Positions 6,803 through 15,800 of a DNA stretch of 64,000 bases are shown one piece after another (the stretch's first letter is position 1; each line of letters opens with the position of its first letter). The notes below the pieces were generated by a model. The model was not told where the DNA came from. It ran no database searches and worked only from the letters and a program-made list of their open reading frames with translations. The position numbers were made by a program, and so were the translations under genes. Source of the DNA: Litorisediminicola beolgyonensis. Its GTDB lineage: Bacteria; Pseudomonadota; Alphaproteobacteria; Rhodobacterales; Rhodobacteraceae. The stretch lies in assembly GCF_042679605.1 (NCBI RefSeq), contig NZ_JBHTMU010000002.1:62001-126000 (forward strand), written 5' to 3'.

Positions 6803-8787
6803 TCGGCGTCTCCGGCAAAGGCGAGATTGGCGGCGGTCTGCTCGTCGGCGCGCAGGAGATCCTTTCGAATCCGCGAATGCAAGCGCTCGGCGCGGCGCTG
6901 GGCGCGGTTGAACACCCATCCCGGCGCGAGCCTCAGCGCCGTCGCGAGCATCGGCGACGCGCTGCGTCCGCGCCGCCTCAAGATGTCGAGGAGCGGATCC
7001 TCGCGCGACAGGAGCGTCTCGACGCTGCCCGCATCGCCCTGCCGGGCGCAGCGCCCGAAAAGCTGGCGGTCGATCCGCCCGGCATCGTGGCGCTCGGAGA
7101 GGATCACATGCAGCCCGCCCGCGTCGAGCACACCGGGACCGAGCGCGATATCGACGCCGCGACCGGCCATGTTGGTGGCGATGGTGATCCGCCCGGCCTC
7201 ACCGGCGCGCGCGATGATCTCGGCCTCTTCGGCCTCGGCCTCGGCGTTCAGAACCTGATGCGACAGACCGCGTGCGGTCAGGACGTCCGACAGCGCCGCG
7301 GACGCCGCAACCGAGCGCGTCCCGATCAGCACCGGGCGCCCCGCATCGGCCAGCGCCGCGGCGGCGTCGGCAATCGCCTCGCGCTTCGCCTCGAGCCCCG
7401 GGAGCACCCGCCCCGGCAGGAACACCCGGCGGGAACGGCGATGGGGCGGCACGCGCAGCACGTCGAGCCGGTAGACCGCGCGCAGCTCGTCCTTCACCTC
7501 GCGCGCGGTGCCGGTCATGCCGCCGAGCCGCTTGTAACGCCGGAAGAAGCGCTGGAACGAGGTCTTGGCCAGCGTGGTCTTGCGACCGGTGACCTCGACC
7601 CCCTCCTTGAGCTCGATGAGCTGGTGCAAGCCGTCGTTCCAGCTGCGCCCCGCGAGAACCCGCCCGGTATATTCGTCGACGATCTGAACCTCGCCGTCGC
7701 GCACCAGGTAATGATCGCCCCGGTGAAAGAGATGCCGCGCGGTCAGGGCCTGGCGGACGCTTTCCTCGCGCCGGACACGGCCCGCCCAGAGACCGCCGCG
7801 TTCGGCGCCGAGATCGGCGAGCCGCGCGCGCCCGGCCTCCAGCAGCTCGACCGCGCGGCGATCATGCTCGACGCGGAAGTGGCGACCCTCGTCCAGGCGA
7901 TCCGCCAGCGCATAGGCCGCCTCGGCCCAGCGCCACTCGTCCTCGGCCTCGGTCTCCTGCGCGATGATTAGGGGCGTCCGGGCCTCGTCGATCAGGATGC
8001 TGTCGGCCTCGTCCACCACGGCGAAATGCAGGCCGCGCATCACCACGCCGCGCCCCGCCCATCCCGCACCGCAAAGCGCGTCGACCTTCATCCTGAGCGC
8101 GCCGCCGTCGCGACCGAGCGCGACGCGGTCGCGCAGGTAGTCGAAGGCAAGCTCGGAATTGGAGCAGTAGGTGATGTCGGCGGCATAGGCCGCGCGCCGC
8201 TCCTCGGGCGTCAGCCCCGCGGTGATGACCCCGACGGTCAGCCCGAGCGCGGCATAGAGCGGGCGCATGAGATCGGCGTCGCGCTCGGCCAGGTAGTCGT
8301 TGACGGTCACGACATGGGTGGGCACGCCCGCAAGCCCGGCGGCCCCCGCCGCGAGCGTGGCGGTCAGGGTCTTGCCCTCGCCGGTATCCATCTCGGCGAT
8401 CCGGCCCGAGAGAAGCGTCAGCCCGCCCAGCACCTGGCACGGATAATGCCTGAGCCCGAGCGTCCGGCCCGAGAGCTCGCGGATCGCCGCCAGCGCGTCG
8501 GCTAGAGCCTCGGCATCGTCGAGACCCGCCCGCCGCAGCCGGTCGCGCGCCGAGGCGATCCGGGCGTCGAGCGCCGCCCTGTCGAGATCGGCCAGCGGGG
8601 CCGAGCGCGCGACGATGTCATGCGCCTGCCGCGTCAGCCGCTGCCGGGTGATCCGGGTGGCCAGGCGCGCCGGGAGAGCGGTCACCACGTGTTCGACCCG
8701 GTCGAGCCAGTTCGGCTTGCGCTCGGACCGCGCCGCCATCGGCACGGGTGCGGGCAGGAGCCGCCGGAGAGAGCCCGCCTCAGACAT
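6799..8787 (-). CDS. Shortened SecA-like preprotein-translocase ATPase
   Basis: 662-residue DEAD-type motor resembling SecA. Seen: Walker A MDTGEGKT (133-140), VNDYLAERDADLMRPLY, Walker B/DEAD region DEADSILIDEARTPLIIA, the linker YLVRDGEVQIVDEYTGRVLA, GMTGTA, and motor-2 motifs TNMAGRGVDIALGPG and GRCARQGDAG (housekeeping SecA has GRSGRQGDPG). Housekeeping SecA is around 850-900 residues; here the sequence stops soon after motor 2, so most of the helical wing/scaffold and the zinc-binding SecB-contact tail are missing. It is thus an accessory SecA-family protein, not the essential copy. It overlaps the M50 gene by 8 bp and the downstream HlyD-type gene by 4 bp. Placement in the giant-protein operon suggests it powers transfer of that substrate; this is inference. 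Confidence 0.88.
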   Translation of the reverse strand: MSEAGSLRRLLPAPVPMAARSERKPNWLDRVEHVVTALPARLATRITRQRLTRQAHDIVARSAPLADLDRAALDARIASARDRLRRAGLDDAEALADALAAIRELSGRTLGLRHYPCQVLGGLTLLSGRIAEMDTGEGKTLTATLAAGAAGLAGVPTHVVTVNDYLAERDADLMRPLYAALGLTVGVITAGLTPEERRAAYAADITYCSNSELAFDYLRDRVALGRDGGALRMKVDALCGAGWAGRGVVMRGLHFAVVDEADSILIDEARTPLIIAQETEAEDEWRWAEAAYALADRLDEGRHFRVEHDRRAVELLEAGRARLADLGAERGGLWAGRVRREESVRQALTARHLFHRGDHYLVRDGEVQIVDEYTGRVLAGRSWNDGLHQLIELKEGVEVTGRKTTLAKTSFQRFFRRYKRLGGMTGTAREVKDELRAVYRLDVLRVPPHRRSRRVFLPGRVLPGLEAKREAIADAAAALADAGRPVLIGTRSVAASAALSDVLTARGLSHQVLNAEAEAEEAEIIARAGEAGRITIATNMAGRGVDIALGPGVLDAGGLHVILSERHDAGRIDRQLFGRCARQGDAGSVETLLSREDPLLDILRRRGRSASPMLATALRLAPGWVFNRAQRRAERLHSRIRKDLLRADEQTAANLAFAGDAE

Positions 8788-10927
8788 CGAATTCCTTCAG
8801 GAAGAGCTGCCGCAGGCTGCGCCAGGCCCGCTGGGCGATGGCCGTGTCGCGATGACGGAAGAGCACATGCACCCGCGCGCCGAAGCCGCGCACCTCGGCG
8901 GGGGCGTCGAACTCGAGCTCGAGTTGCAGGAGCTTGCCGAGGCTCGTCAGCCCCTCGGACCCGGGATCGGTGACGAAGGCGCCGCCGCCGAGCGTGGAGA
9001 GCGCCGCGGCGGGCAGCCGGTCGGTGATCTGCGGCACCTCGCGCCGGATGCGGGCGGGCCAGACCGTGCCGGTGTCATCGGCGAAGCGGAACTCGACCGA
9101 GGCGGCGTCGCTCCGCACCAGATCGGCGGCGGCCTCGGGCACCGCGACGATCAGGACCGGATCGGAGAAATCCGCGACATAGCCGACGAGATCGCCCTGG
9201 TTGAAATAGCGACCGACCAGATCCTCGCCCTCGGGCAGGATGAAGGTGCCCGCGCCGGGGCTGCGGATCTCGAGCCGCTCCTGGATGCCCCGGACATGGG
9301 CGAGGTCGTCCTCGGCGCGCACCACTCGTTCGCGCAGGACCCGCGCCTCGACCGGGTCCTCGATGGCGACGGCATCGAGACGGTAGCTCAGCCGACGCGC
9401 GGCGGCCTCGGCGCTGGCGAGGCTGGCGTCGAGCATCGGGTCCTCAAGCGCCAGGAGCACGGTGTCGGGCGCGACCCGCGCGTTGGGCTCTGCCGAGACC
9501 CGCACAACATGGCCCGACGCCCCGGCATGGACCGCCGCCTCGCGCGCGGGCCAGACCACCCCGTCGGCGAGCGTGGCGTAGGGCAGCGGGATCAGCGTCA
9601 CCGCCGCTACCAGCGCCGCGACCGTCGCCCCGGTGACCGCGAAGGCCCGCCCGCGCTTGCGCCGAAGCGCGGGCGCGGTCAGCAGGAACCAGCCATGCTT
9701 GCCGAGCGGCACGCCGAACATCATGAAGACCGACCAGATCGCCAGCATCGCCCCGATCAGCGGGAAGGCCGTCGCCACGAAAAGCACGATCGCGCCGATG
9801 ATGAAGAGCCGGTAGACGAACGACCCGATGGCGTAGAAGAAGAGCCACTTCGCCTCGCCGCGCGCCGTGACCGGGCTTTGCGCGGTCTCGACTCCGAAGG
9901 CGTGTTTCTGGATCAGGTAGCCGATGAACTTGTTCGCGCGCGGCCCGAGATTGGGGATCTCGATCAGGTCCGCCATGACGTAATAGCCGTCGAAGCGCAA
10001 AAGCGGGTTGCCGTTGAAGACCAGCGTGGAGATGCCGCCGATCAGCATGACGTTGAAGGCGAAGGCGCGCACCAGCCCCTCTTCGGCATGCACCCAGACG
10101 ATCATCGCGAGCGCCGCCAGCGTCAGCTCGACCAGGATGCCCGCCGCGCCGACCAGCGCGCGCTGGTGCTTCGAGGGAAACTGCGAGGCGGCGGAGGCGT
10201 CGACATAGGGGACCGGCATGAAGACGAGGAACATCACCCCCATCTCGTGCACCTCGCCGCCCCAGCGCTTGACCGCGTAGCCGTGGCCGAGCTCGTGCAG
10301 CGATTTCACGAAAGGATAGGTGACGGCGAGGAGAATGAGGCTCTCCGCCGCCAGAAGACGGTCGGTCAGGTTGCCGGTCAGCGCCTCCCAGTGGATGCCG
10401 AAGAGCACCAGCGCATAGGCCACGAGACCGGCAAAGAGCACGGCGCCGACCCAGCTGATGAGCGGACGGACCAGCGGGAAGGTCGCGTTCAGGAACTCGT
10501 TCGGATCGAAAACCGGCAGGCGCAACGCGAGCGGATTGATCAGCGTCATCGCCAGCTTCTTGCGGTTCTGCTTGGCGGCCTTGTCGAGCATCTCGGCGAC
10601 ATCGGGCATGACATCGCCGCGCAACACGTCGGCGCCGTGAAGCTGGGAGAGAAGCCGGATGGTCTCGGACTGGGTGAGCACGTCGTCGCCCAGCCGCTCG
10701 CAGGCGATCTCCCAAGCCTCGGCCACGGTGCGCGAGCCGTCGAGAAGGCTGATCACCAGCCAGGCCTCGGGCGAGAAGCGGTGAAACTTGCCCGAGCCGC
10801 GATCCTGCAGAACGTACCAGAGATCGCCCCGGAAGCTCTGCCGCGACACACCGGCGTTCGAGCGCAGCCGGAGCTTCAGCCCGGCGACCCGGTGCCAGTC
10901 TTGGGAATAGAAGCTCTGCCCGCTCAT
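8780..10927 (-). CDS. PqqD/RRE-like domain - M50 metallopeptidase - HlyD fusion protein
   Basis: 715-residue polytopic protein. About residues 30-105 resemble PqqD/RiPP-recognition-element domains (WYVLQDRGSGKFHRFSPEAW, LLDGSRTVAEAWEIACERLG). Then transmembrane segments carry the site-2-protease zinc motif HELGHG (H211, E212, H215) and NGNPLLRFDGYYVMADL with the likely third ligand near D313. After a final membrane segment around 425-445 comes a barrel-sandwich HlyD-type periplasmic part (WPAREAAVHAGASGHVVRV ... RSPGAGTFILPEGEDLVGRY). This architecture matches proteins annotated 'putative peptide zinc metalloprotease / HlyD adaptor'. The ATG at 10927 overlaps the preceding stop as ATGA; an ATG three codons earlier (10936) is possible. 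Likely acts in the inner membrane on the giant protein's N terminus; substrate is inferred. Confidence 0.85.
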   Translation of the reverse strand: MSGQSFYSQDWHRVAGLKLRLRSNAGVSRQSFRGDLWYVLQDRGSGKFHRFSPEAWLVISLLDGSRTVAEAWEIACERLGDDVLTQSETIRLLSQLHGADVLRGDVMPDVAEMLDKAAKQNRKKLAMTLINPLALRLPVFDPNEFLNATFPLVRPLISWVGAVLFAGLVAYALVLFGIHWEALTGNLTDRLLAAESLILLAVTYPFVKSLHELGHGYAVKRWGGEVHEMGVMFLVFMPVPYVDASAASQFPSKHQRALVGAAGILVELTLAALAMIVWVHAEEGLVRAFAFNVMLIGGISTLVFNGNPLLRFDGYYVMADLIEIPNLGPRANKFIGYLIQKHAFGVETAQSPVTARGEAKWLFFYAIGSFVYRLFIIGAIVLFVATAFPLIGAMLAIWSVFMMFGVPLGKHGWFLLTAPALRRKRGRAFAVTGATVAALVAAVTLIPLPYATLADGVVWPAREAAVHAGASGHVVRVSAEPNARVAPDTVLLALEDPMLDASLASAEAAARRLSYRLDAVAIEDPVEARVLRERVVRAEDDLAHVRGIQERLEIRSPGAGTFILPEGEDLVGRYFNQGDLVGYVADFSDPVLIVAVPEAAADLVRSDAASVEFRFADDTGTVWPARIRREVPQITDRLPAAALSTLGGGAFVTDPGSEGLTSLGKLLQLELEFDAPAEVRGFGARVHVLFRHRDTAIAQRAWRSLRQLFLKEFDV

Positions 10928-12795
10928 GGCAGCCATTTCCAGGCGGTCAGGCGGACCCAGTCGACCAGCTCGCGGGACCAGATCGCGATCAGGAGACGCT
11001 CGTCGACCGCGGTCTTGGCGACGCCATCCATGCCGGGGCGGAGCCTGCCGTCGCGCCCGGTCAGCCTTGCTTCGGCGCGAAAGTAGTTGCGCCCTTCGGC
11101 GGCGGTGGCGATGGGGGTCACGCGCTCGACCACGTAGGGCAGGCCGAGATCGGGAATGGCCGAGAGGACCAGCATGCCCTCCTGCCCCGGCGCGACCTCG
11201 CGCAGGTCACCCTCGTCCACCTCCATCACGACGCGGTAGCCCTCGAGCGGCGCGATGGTGAAGAGCGGGTCGCCACGCCGCACGCCGGAGCCCACCGCCT
11301 GGCTGAGATCGCCCTCGATCACCAGCCCGTCGAAAGGGGCGATCAGTTCGGTGCGCGCCAGCCGCGCGTCGAGAAGCGCGATCTGCGCCTGCGTCTCGTC
11401 GATCCGCGCGCGCATCACCCGTGCTTCGACCCGCTCGTTCTCGTTCAGGGCGCGGTCGTATTCGGCCATGTGCTCGCGCAGCTCCGCGCCGCGCTGGAGA
11501 CGTTCGAGCACCATGTCGCGGTCGTCGAGCGTCGCGAGGATCTGACCGGCCTCGACCACGTCGCCCGCCTTGACCGACTGGCTGGCCACGAACCCGTCGA
11601 AGGGTGCGACGAGCGCGCGCTGCACCTGGCCTTCGAGCGTCGCCGGGGTCGCGACGCGATAGGGCGCGGTGACGACCGAGAAAAAGACGACCACGGCCAG
11701 CATCAGGAGCGTGGCGAGCTTGCGGCCGAAATAGCCGGGACCGAGCAGGCGCTTGGTCTGGGTCATCAGCGCGCTGCCGAGCTTCGAGATCACCAGCCGG
11801 TCGTTCTGCCGCTTCTCCTCAAGCACCGGGCCGATAAGGCTCGCGACCGTGTCGACAAGCTGGATCGTGTCGTCGTCGAAGGGCGCCCCGGCGCGCCGTT
11901 GCAGCGTGATCGCGCCCAGCATCCGGCCGTTGCGATGGAGCGGCACGGTCAGAAGCGTGCCGCCACCGAGGCTGTCCGACAGATCGGCATGGGCGTGGGT
12001 GATCCGGTATTCCCAATCCTCGCCCACCGGGTGCAGGACGGCCGCCTCCTGGTCGAGCGCCTCGTCCATCGCGAAGCCGATGCGGCGCACGAGATCCATG
12101 CGCTTGCCGAACTGCGCCGAATGCGAGATCGCGGCGACCTTGGTGGCGCGGCCCCGCCCGCGAAAGCCCACCGCAACCTGCTCGCAATCGAGCCGCAGCG
12201 CGAGATCGGTCACGAGCGCGGTGCAGGCGGGCTTGAAGCGGTCCTGTTCCAGCGCGCCGGCCATGACCTCGTAGCCGGCGGTGATGCGCGCCATCGTGCC
12301 GCGCGTCTCCTCGCCATCGGCCCGGCGCAGACGCGCCTCGAGCCAGCCGACACCCCAGCGCAGATGCGCCAGAACGTCCGCGCCCGCGGGCGCCCGCGCC
12401 GGATCGAAGCGGATCGCCGCAGCGCCGCGCAGTTTCCCGTCGATCACGATGGGATGCGCCGCGACCGCCATGGCCGGGCCGCTGGCCGAGGGCTGTTCCT
12501 TGAGCGCCGGGCGGCGTTCGGTCAGCGCCAGCTCGACCGCCGCCGAGAGACCCGGACCCAGAGCGCGCTCGTCGGGCCAGAGCGCGGCGGGGCTGAACGG
12601 ACCCCGGTCCGGCGTCTCGGCCAGAACCACCGCGCCACCGTCGGCGCCGGGCAGGAAGCGGCATTGCAGCCCCAGCCAGCCCTTGGCGAACTCGACAACC
12701 GAGCTCTCGGAGCCGAGCGCCTTCCAGAGCGCCTGCTCGAGAAACGAGACCCGCGCCGCCGCCGAGGGCGGCCGGGGATCGTTGGATAGCGTCAC
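10924..12795 (-). CDS. GAF-domain - transmembrane - HlyD-type protein
   Basis: 623 residues. The cytosolic half (1-340) holds two GAF-like segments: a weaker one at about 20-165 and a clearer one at 185-335 (TDLALRLDCEQVAVGF ... TVPLHRNGRMLGAITLQRRA). One transmembrane helix at about 361-376 (ATLLMLAVVVFFSVV) leads to a HlyD-type region: LVAPFDGFVASQSVKAGDVV, a coiled coil at about 430-475 and LIAPFDGLVIEGDLSQAVGS, the paired half-lipoyl motifs. GTG start at 12795 preceded by GGGAGGAC. It begins 22 bp after the giant gene's stop and overlaps the M50 gene by 4 bp. The GAF part could sense a small ligand or hold the complex at the membrane; a sensory input on an export adaptor is unusual. Confidence 0.85.
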   Translation of the reverse strand: MTLSNDPRPPSAAARVSFLEQALWKALGSESSVVEFAKGWLGLQCRFLPGADGGAVVLAETPDRGPFSPAALWPDERALGPGLSAAVELALTERRPALKEQPSASGPAMAVAAHPIVIDGKLRGAAAIRFDPARAPAGADVLAHLRWGVGWLEARLRRADGEETRGTMARITAGYEVMAGALEQDRFKPACTALVTDLALRLDCEQVAVGFRGRGRATKVAAISHSAQFGKRMDLVRRIGFAMDEALDQEAAVLHPVGEDWEYRITHAHADLSDSLGGGTLLTVPLHRNGRMLGAITLQRRAGAPFDDDTIQLVDTVASLIGPVLEEKRQNDRLVISKLGSALMTQTKRLLGPGYFGRKLATLLMLAVVVFFSVVTAPYRVATPATLEGQVQRALVAPFDGFVASQSVKAGDVVEAGQILATLDDRDMVLERLQRGAELREHMAEYDRALNENERVEARVMRARIDETQAQIALLDARLARTELIAPFDGLVIEGDLSQAVGSGVRRGDPLFTIAPLEGYRVVMEVDEGDLREVAPGQEGMLVLSAIPDLGLPYVVERVTPIATAAEGRNYFRAEARLTGRDGRLRPGMDGVAKTAVDERLLIAIWSRELVDWVRLTAWKWLP

Positions 12796-12817
12796 GCCTG
12801 TCCTCCCGAACGCATAG

Positions 12818-15800
12818 TTACAAACTGCCTCGTGTCCCGAAACGCTCGGACCAGTTCACCAGACCGCTCCCGAGCGCCCCCTCGAGCTCGGCGCGCTGCG
12901 CCTCGGCCTCGGCCTCCGGCGCGTCGCTCTCGGGGATCGGCAGCATGGCCGGAGCCGCGCCTTGGGCAACCTCCGAGGCGCCGGTTTCGGCCAGAAGCGC
13001 CGCGAGATCTGTGCCGAGCCCGCGCAGGAGACGCGCCTCGCCCGGATCGATCAGGCCGCCATCCTCGTCGAAGACCCAGGCCGAGGGCGCCGGAGTGTCG
13101 AGGCTCGGGGTGATGCGCTCGGGCACGCCGACGCCAAGGGTCCGCTCGCCGACCGAGATCGTCTCGGACATCAGGTGGTTGTCGCCATGCGCCAGATCGA
13201 CCAGGTGCCCGAACTCGTGCATCAGGACCGACAGAAGGTCGATATGCTCGGCAGCCGCCGACGCGCCCTTCGCCGTCAGGAGCGGACCGGCGAACTCGCG
13301 GTCGTCGCCCGGCGTCGGGTCGACGAACCAGCCGTGTCCGGCCGCGTCGCGGTCGATCAGGATGCGCGCGCCGTCGATCTTGCCGAGAAGATCGCCCTGC
13401 AGATCCGCAAGCTGCGGCTGGAGCGCGGTCAGCGTCGCCACCACCTCGTCCGAGAGCCCGAGGAAGGCCCCGAGACGACGGATCGCCTCGGCGGTCAATG
13501 CGGCGAGCTCCTCCTCGGTGGGCTCGGTGCCGTCATGGCCCGAGCCGAGCGTCGCGGCACGGAGCGCGGCCTCTTCGAGGACCTCCTCGACCGCGATGGC
13601 GGGATCGTCGGTCGCGATGGTCGCCGACAGGACCTGGACGCCGCCGTCGAGCGCCACCAGACCGGCGCGGCCATCGACGGTGAGCGCGCTGAAGGCGTGG
13701 CTCAGGGCGGCGATGCCGTTGACCACGACCGACACGGTGCTGCCGCTCAGAAGGACCGAGATCTCGTGGGTCTCGCCGTCGGCCAGGGCAAAGCCGATCT
13801 CGGCGTCGATGACGACACCTCGGCCCGCCTCGACATGGCCGATCAGCACCCGGTCGCCCGCCACGTCGAGCGCGGCGAACTTGTAGCGGTCGGTCGAGAG
13901 GAAATCGAAGACCAGACCGGCGATGCCCGCCGTCTCGATCTCGGCCCCGAGCTTGAGCTTGGAGTTTGCCCCGAAGACCAGCGTGCCCGCGGGCAGACCC
14001 GCCTCGGCGGAGAGATCGAAGAGGCTGACCGCCCCGTCCGTCGCTGTCCCGTAGGAGCCGTCCGCGACGCTCCAGTCGCCGCTCTCGGCCGCGAAGACGC
14101 CTGCATCGGCCTCGAAGCTCTCGACCCGCTCATAGCTGAGGTTCGGCGGCAGGACCTGCACCGCGAAGTTGTCGAGACGGGTGATCGAGTTGTCGGCCCC
14201 GATCCCGATCAGGCCCATGTTGAGCCCCTGCGGCACGCCATAGGCGATCCGCGCCTCGAAGGTGTGGGACAGGAAGACCTGGTTGTCGACGCGGACGGTG
14301 ACGGTGGTGCCGTTCACCGCGACCAGCAGGTTGTAGAAGGTCCCGCCCTTCAGCCGCATGTTGTCCTGCACGTCGACATGCCAGCCCGAGGCATCGCGAT
14401 GGCCGATCTGGATCTTGTCGAGCTTCTGGTTGATCCCGGCGAACTTGAAGTCCTGGGGGCCCTGGTAGTCGAAGATGATGAAGCCGTTCGACTCGTAGCC
14501 ACCGGTCGGGTGGTCGGCCGACAGAAGCGCCGCGATCTCGAAATAGCCGGGAAGCGGGTTCTGCAGGTGATAGACCGACACCGCGTCCTCGCCGGGCGCC
14601 GCAGGCGCGACCGCGAGCGCGCCGCGCTCCACCGACCAGCTGCCGCTGTCGGCGGCGAAGCCGTGCAGGGTCTGCGTCTCGGTGGTCTGTCCGCCGCCGC
14701 CGTTGCCGTTGCCCGGATCGGTCGAGTTGAAATCCTCGGCCGCGAAGACGTCGCGCGCACCGCCGGGGATGTTGCCCGCCTGCGGATCGTCCGGCGCGCC
14801 GGTCTGGTCCTGCCAGAACGGATCCTGCTGGTTGACCGCGCCGATCTCGCCATAGGGCTCGCCGTTGCGGCTCACGTCGCCGCCGGTATCGACGAACCGG
14901 GTCGGGTCGGCCCCGTCCGCGGCACTCAGCGCATAGAGATAGTCGTAGAGCTGCGGCTGCACCGAGCGGCTGATGTGGAAGGCGCCGAAGGGCGCGAAGG
15001 GCACGATGTAGGAGTTGAACTCGCCCACCCAGTCGATCAGGCGGTCGGCCCCGGTATTGCCGATCAGCACGTCGCGTCCGGCGCCGCCATAGGCGATGTC
15101 GGCATAGCTGTTCGAGGTATCGGGCGCCTGGCTCATCGGATCGTTCGGATCGTCCCGCACGTCGTCGGCATCGAGCATGTCGTCGCCGAAGCCGCCATAC
15201 ATCCGGTCGCGACCCGTGCCGCCGACCAGCCAGTCATGGCCGAGATCGCCGAAGATCACGTCATTGCCGTCCGACGGCTTGTAGGTCAGGACCGCGTCGC
15301 CATCGCTCTGCGGCGAATAATCGTTGGTCGCTGCGGCGTCCTGGGAGTCGAACATCAAGAGGAACGGCACCGCGCCCGCGGTGTCAGAGCTGGCGAAGAC
15401 AAAGCCGTTGCCCGGATCGTAGAAGATGTAGGGGCGCGGGTTGAACTCGTCATAGGCCGCGAACTCGTTGGCGCGCAGGGTGCCGTCGGCGGTGGTGCCG
15501 CCGCCGAAGTTCAGGACGTCGCCCGGGTTGCCGGGGTTCGAGAAGCTGTAAGGCAGGTTGGTGAAGACAAGCTGGCCCTCCGCGCCGCCGACGCCCGCGG
15601 GCACGGTGACTTGGGCGGCCATCGCCTCGGCGCCCGAGATCGCATCCGATCCGAAGCCGCCATGCAGCGAGTCCGATCCGAGACCGCCGAAGATGATGTC
15701 GTTGTCGTTCTGAGAGCCGTCATCGACCTTGGCGAAGGGATCCGAGGTGCCCGCCTCTCCGGCATCCACCGGGAAGAAGGGCGTGAGATCGACGGTCTTC

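Noticed and set aside
5942..12795. The three HlyD-type genes as part of an ordinary RND efflux or type I secretion system
   Set aside because: No RND pump, ABC protein or TolC homologue is adjacent; the genes are instead coupled to SecA-like and M50 proteins.
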